Under the pieces are notes generated by a model. The model was given only the letters and a program-made list of their open reading frames with translations. It had not been told where the DNA came from and made no database searches. Below, piece by piece: positions 5,680-8,281 of a stretch of 8,281 nucleotides of DNA. The position numbers and the translations under genes were made by a program. The stretch's first letter is position 1; each line of letters starts with the position of its first letter. Origin of the DNA: an uncultured bacterium (GTDB taxonomy: Bacteria > Patescibacteriota > Minisyncoccia > Phycocordibacterales > UBA918); assembly GCA_913050645.1 (NCBI GenBank), contig CAJXAG010000041.1, positions 1 through 8,281 on the forward strand. The letters are read 5' to 3'.

Positions 5680-6183
5680 ATGGCCGGTAACCCCATCCCA
5701 AAACTCGATAGTGAAAACAATATCATTGGTGAGACAACAATCACTGAAGCTCGTGCAAATGGCTGGCCCCGCCGGGTAACTCGTATTTTTATTTCTAATG
5801 AAAAGGGGGAGTATTTGTTGCAAAAGCGCAGTATGGAAGCACGTATTCATCCGTGTGTATGGGACTGTTCAGGTGGCCACGTTGATGTTGGTGAGTCGTA
5901 CGCTGAAGCTGGGGTACGAGAGGTTTTTGAAGAGCTGCAGGTACACGTGTCAGTGACAGAAGTTCGTGAACCTATATTTTTTGCAGATACTTTTTATGTA
6001 GCATGTCGTGCTGTAATTGATTCAAAAACAAGTTTTATTTTAAAAGAAGATGAGGTTGTTGATACTAAGTGGGTTTCAAAAACAGAATTACTGCAGTTGC
6101 TTAAACTACATCCTGACAACTTCACTCCATGGGTAGTACACGCATGGGAGAACTTAGAAAAAGAACTCACTGATGCTTTATAA
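5680..6183 (+). CDS. Nudix hydrolase, second paralogue
   Basis: The 167-residue protein has the same architecture as its neighbour: KLDSENNIIGET, then RRVTRIFISNEKG, LLQKRS, WDCSGGHVDVGES. The Nudix box spans residues 66-88: G66-x5-E72-x7-RE(80-81)-V-x-EE(84-85)-L-Q-V. The metal-binding glutamates are kept, but the conserved glycine near the end of the box is Gln87. Tandem duplication is likely, with enough divergence for a different substrate. It contains two cysteines near the box (Cys59, Cys63) that the first copy lacks. The ATG at 5680 is six bases from the upstream stop, and no ribosome binding site is visible. It is probably the last gene of the operon that starts at 3485: an AT-rich gap with a promoter-like pair follows. 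Confidence 0.92.
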   Translation: MAGNPIPKLDSENNIIGETTITEARANGWPRRVTRIFISNEKGEYLLQKRSMEARIHPCVWDCSGGHVDVGESYAEAGVREVFEELQVHVSVTEVREPIFFADTFYVACRAVIDSKTSFILKEDEVVDTKWVSKTELLQLLKLHPDNFTPWVVHAWENLEKELTDAL

Positions 6184-6198
6184 TTATTTTATAGTTTT

Positions 6199-6227
6199 TT
6201 GATTAGACTTTTCATTTTTACTTATTA
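6199..6227 (+). promoter_or_regulatory. possible promoter of the ROK kinase
   Basis: TTGATT (6199-6204) and TTATTA (6222-6227) are 17 bases apart, in the right order, 14 bases before the GTG at 6242. The whole gap 6184-6241 is very AT-rich, so weak matches are easy to find. The kinase could equally be read through from the operon upstream. Confidence 0.3.
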
Positions 6228-6241
6228 ATTCTTATTTTATT

Positions 6242-7090
6242 GTGTGTTACGTTCTTTTTGATGTTGGTGGGAGTAAAACCAGAGTTGGTGTTTCTGATGA
6301 TCTTTCACAACTCACCAACAGTGTTGCATTTGATACGTTACAGAAGTCTGCTGAGGGTATCAAAAAAATAACTGAAGAAGCAAAGAAGCTTGCAGGTGAC
6401 CAGAAGATTCGCATGGTTGCGGGCGGTATTCGTGGAGTCCTTGATGGTGAAAAGGAAGGGATGATTGAAGATCCAGGCGGGGTGCTCACTGATTGGGTTG
6501 ATGAATCTATTGTGAGTAAACTCAAAAAAATACTTGGAGCTGAAGTGTTTCTTGAAAATGATGCGGCGCTTGCTGGTATGGGTGAGGCGGTCTATGGAGC
6601 AGGGGAAGGACATGAGATCGTTGTGTATCACACTATAAGTACTGGTGTTGGCGGTGCGAAGATCGAGGAAGGAATGATAGATGACTATCGTCAAGGTTTT
6701 GAACCAGGACATCAAATACTTGACGTTGACCACACCATTCTCGGTGAAGATGTAGAACCAACGCTTGAGAACTTGGTTTCAGGAGGTGCTATTGAGGCTC
6801 GTATGGGTATGAAACCGTACGATATTGCGCAAGATGATGCGCTGTGGGATCAGCTTGCGTATTACCTTGCACATGGACTGCGTAACTCAATTCTCTACTG
6901 GTCACCAGACGTGATCGTGCTTGGGGGGTCTATGATCGTGGGTGACCCGCGTATTCTACTTGACGATATAATCAAATATACTAATGAAGTACTTGGTGAG
7001 GTTGCTGATGTACCACTTATACTTGACGCGACGTTGGGGGATGAGGGGGGGCTCTACGGCGCAATGGCGTTGTTACAGCAGAAGGTTTAA
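6242..7090 (+). CDS. ROK family sugar kinase
   Basis: ASKHA-fold kinase of the ROK family, which phosphorylates hexoses or amino sugars with ATP in the cytoplasm (glucose, fructose, mannose, GlcNAc or ManNAc). Motifs in the 282 residues: phosphate-1 loop FDVGGSKTR at 6-14, catalytic base in ENDAALAGMGEA (Asp107), phosphate-2 loop STGVGGA at 133-139, the substrate segment EPGH at 154-157, and the adenosine loop VLGGS at 226-230 with LGDEGGLYGAM near the end. There is no DNA-binding domain, so it is not a repressor. The usual ROK zinc motif CxCGxxGCxE is absent: residues 165-185 read without any cysteine. The sugar cannot be named. The start is a GTG placed so that the DVGG loop begins at residue 7, as normal. 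It lies 58 bases after the Nudix pair. Confidence 0.93.
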   Translation: MCYVLFDVGGSKTRVGVSDDLSQLTNSVAFDTLQKSAEGIKKITEEAKKLAGDQKIRMVAGGIRGVLDGEKEGMIEDPGGVLTDWVDESIVSKLKKILGAEVFLENDAALAGMGEAVYGAGEGHEIVVYHTISTGVGGAKIEEGMIDDYRQGFEPGHQILDVDHTILGEDVEPTLENLVSGGAIEARMGMKPYDIAQDDALWDQLAYYLAHGLRNSILYWSPDVIVLGGSMIVGDPRILLDDIIKYTNEVLGEVADVPLILDATLGDEGGLYGAMALLQQKV

Positions 7091-7311
7091 TTTCACACAC
7101 TCTGCGTCGTTGCTCTGTACAAAATAACTTTCATCGTACCATTAAGTACGACTCAAGCTATTTTGCTTGAGCGTCTCGCATAGCGTGCAAACTAAAACCT
7201 TCTGTTTCCAGGACATGGTGTGTATTTCCTGGTAAGGGAAAGTAAGCGATGTGCCTTGGAGCTATAAATTTTGCTATACTAGAAGAAATTATTTATATAA
7301 CCATTTAGTTT
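7091..7311. other. structured intergenic region before slipin
   Basis: These 221 bases have no gene. Seen: two hairpins one base apart, cgtac/gtacg (7135-7139 with 7146-7150) and ctcaagc/gcttgag (7152-7158 with 7165-7171). Further on, ccagga/tcctgg (7208-7213 with 7227-7232) shares bases with a rival stem tttcc/ggaaa (7225-7229 with 7237-7241). None is followed by a T-tract, so there is no clear terminator for the ROK gene. The slipin promoter lies at the right end. Confidence 0.5.
7272..7280 (+). promoter_or_regulatory. extended -10 promoter of slipin
   Basis: TGC-TATACT is an extended -10 box (TGn plus a 5/6 match to TATAAT) 31 bases before the ATG at 7312. It predicts a short AT-rich leader of about 25 bases with no Shine-Dalgarno sequence. 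No good -35 lies at 17 bases, which extended -10 promoters can do without. Confidence 0.5.
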
Positions 7312-8082
7312 ATGTGGTGGATTATTTTAGGAGTTGCTATTTTACTTCTCTCATTCCTGCGAGAGGTGAAACACTATGAAAAAGGAGTTGTGCTTACCAT
7401 GGGTAAATGGACAGGCACCCGCAGTGCGGGCTGGAGTATCATTGTTCCTGTGTTTCAACGGATGATTAAAGTAGACCTGCGTGTGAAGGCAGTCGATGTA
7501 CCTGATCAGAAAGTTATTACCAAAGACAACGTATCGGCGAGTATTAACGCGGTGATTTATTATAAAGTAAAAGACGCAGCTAAAGCGGTGTTGGAGGTTG
7601 AGAATTTCTTCTTTGCTGTGTCTCAGCTTGCGCAGACGACCATGCGCAATATTGTTGGTAGTGCTGAGCTCGATGAAATTCTTGCAGAGCGAGATAAGTT
7701 GTCACAGCGAATTCAAGAAATCATCGACGCTGAAACCGATAAATGGGGTATTGCAGTTGAGAACGTGGAACTGAAGGACTTCTTTTTGCCGGAAGAAATG
7801 GAGCGTACGATCGCAAAACAAGCAGAGGCAGAACGTGAGCGCCGTTCAGTGATTATTAAAGCAGAGGGTGAAGTTGCTGCAGCTGAAAACATGGCAAAGG
7901 CAGCACGAATGCTTTCAGAGTCTTCAGGGGCACTGCATCTGCGCACACTCCAGAGCTTAAACGATCTTTCTTCAGACCAGTCAAACACAGTGGTATTTGC
8001 AGTGCCAATTGAGGTATTGCGTGCTGTGGAAGCAGGGAAGGACTTTATGAATTCAATGACTGTCAATGAAGTGCAAAAGTAG
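7312..8082 (+). CDS. slipin (stomatin-like SPFH/band 7 protein)
   Basis: Membrane-anchored scaffold protein of the SPFH/band 7 superfamily, slipin type; such proteins form large ring-like oligomers and organise membrane microdomains or guard membrane proteases. Of 256 residues, 1-16 are a hydrophobic anchor (MWWIILGVAILLLSFL). The band 7 domain runs from about 20 to 170 with the slipin hallmarks VKHYEKGVVLTMGKW and GWSIIVPVFQRMIKVDLR, then VDVPDQKVITKDN and the LKDFFLPEEM segment. An alanine- and glutamate-rich coiled coil follows (about 170-205, AEAERERR...AEGEVAAAENMAKAA), and a short tail. The usual partner gene nfeD is not next to it. It has its own promoter-like box upstream and a strong terminator downstream, so it is probably a single-gene unit. 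Confidence 0.95.
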   Translation: MWWIILGVAILLLSFLREVKHYEKGVVLTMGKWTGTRSAGWSIIVPVFQRMIKVDLRVKAVDVPDQKVITKDNVSASINAVIYYKVKDAAKAVLEVENFFFAVSQLAQTTMRNIVGSAELDEILAERDKLSQRIQEIIDAETDKWGIAVENVELKDFFLPEEMERTIAKQAEAERERRSVIIKAEGEVAAAENMAKAARMLSESSGALHLRTLQSLNDLSSDQSNTVVFAVPIEVLRAVEAGKDFMNSMTVNEVQK

Positions 8083-8116
8083 ATCTTTTTAAAAGAATAG
8101 ACATATGGTATAAAAG

Positions 8117-8147
8117 TCTCCGTGCGATCTTGCACGGAGATCTTTTT
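8117..8147 (+). terminator. Rho-independent terminator of slipin
   Basis: A perfect 9-bp GC-rich stem, tctccgtgc (8117-8125) with gcacggaga (8132-8140), has a 6-base loop and is followed immediately by tcttttt (8141-8147). It sits 34 bases past the slipin stop. This is the clearest terminator in the window. Confidence 0.92.
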
Positions 8148-8164
8148 ACGAAAGGGACAGTATA

Positions 8165-8281
8165 ATGCTCAAACTTGTTGATGCGGATCAGCAAACCTAT
8201 GGACGCCCAAGTTACCGCGATCCGAACCAACGCTGGTGGAGAGGGCAGTCATATAACCCTCCTCCAGTAAACCAGAAACAA
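8165..8281 (+). CDS. unrecognised gene, 5' part only
   Basis: An open frame begins at ATG 8165 and runs 39 codons to the edge of the window without a stop. It is not recognised. The visible part is polar and rich in Gln, Asn, Pro, Tyr and Arg (MLKLVDADQQTYGRP..., then RWWRGQ and PPPVNQKQ) and shows no signal peptide or membrane segment, so it may be a disordered N-terminus. A weak ribosome binding site, aaaggga (8151-8157), lies seven bases before the ATG, the best seen in this window. It is separated from slipin by a terminator and so needs its own promoter or read-through. Confidence 0.55.
   Translation, partial: MLKLVDADQQTYGRPSYRDPNQRWWRGQSYNPPPVNQKQ

Noticed and set aside
8106..8114. 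Extended -10 (TGG-TATAAA) that could drive the last gene
   Set aside because: Transcription would start at the slipin terminator and be stopped by it at once. The match is more likely chance in AT-rich sequence.
8161..8166. Perfect TATAAT at the start of the last gene
   Set aside because: It includes the first bases of the ATG itself, so it could only produce a transcript lacking that start. It is probably coincidence.
1..8281. CRISPR array, prophage, toxin-antitoxin pair or defence system
   Set aside because: No regularly spaced direct repeats, no cas, integrase, transposase, toxin or antitoxin motifs were found on either strand. The exonuclease/membrane protein pair alone is not enough to claim a defence system.

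Overview
The window carries ten genes or gene parts that I accept, plus one doubtful gene remnant. It reads as a small, streamlined bacterial chromosome. Genes are short and closely packed, several overlap or nearly touch, TGA is used as a stop (standard code), and almost no start codon is preceded by a recognisable Shine-Dalgarno sequence. Two genes have a -10-like box so close to the start that a leaderless mRNA is possible. The gene set (YihY/BrkB, a TIGR00730/LOG-like protein, a lone SIS protein, paired Nudix hydrolases, a ROK kinase, a slipin) together with these habits suggests a Patescibacteria/CPR (Parcubacteria-like) genome. That is an inference, not a proof. No phage, CRISPR, tRNA or rRNA gene was seen.

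Layout. Positions 1-463 hold no convincing gene. They contain three large inverted repeats (7-76, 116-158, 295-384), the terminator of ung (384-411, minus strand) and a possible 3' gene remnant (155-349, minus). Uracil-DNA glycosylase (464-1138) is the only confident minus-strand gene. It is divergent from a six-helix YihY/BrkB membrane protein (about 1387-2196). Positions 2197-2514 are non-coding and strongly palindromic: a hairpin at 2212-2238, then a composite element of about 136 bp with imperfect inverted ends (2263-2398) that looks like a dispersed palindromic repeat or MITE.

Positions 2515-3470 are a two-gene unit with a 10-nt overlap: a DEDDh-type 3'-5' exonuclease lacking the usual motif III aspartate, and a small three-helix membrane protein. 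Positions 3485-6183 are a tight four-gene operon (LOG-like Rossmann protein, SIS sugar-phosphate protein, Nudix, Nudix) with junctions of -4, +3 and +6 nt. After a very AT-rich gap of 58 nt comes a ROK-family sugar kinase (6242-7090). A structured gap of 221 nt follows, then a slipin/band-7 membrane protein (7312-8082), a strong terminator (8117-8147) and the first 39 codons of an unrecognised gene.

Taken together, the LOG/SIS/Nudix/Nudix/ROK run looks like a small nucleotide or phosphosugar salvage, repair or sanitation module: a phosphoribohydrolase-like enzyme, a sugar-phosphate binding or isomerase fold, two diphosphate hydrolases and a sugar kinase. This is the most interesting functional hypothesis here. 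The palindromic intergenic elements are the most interesting non-coding signal.
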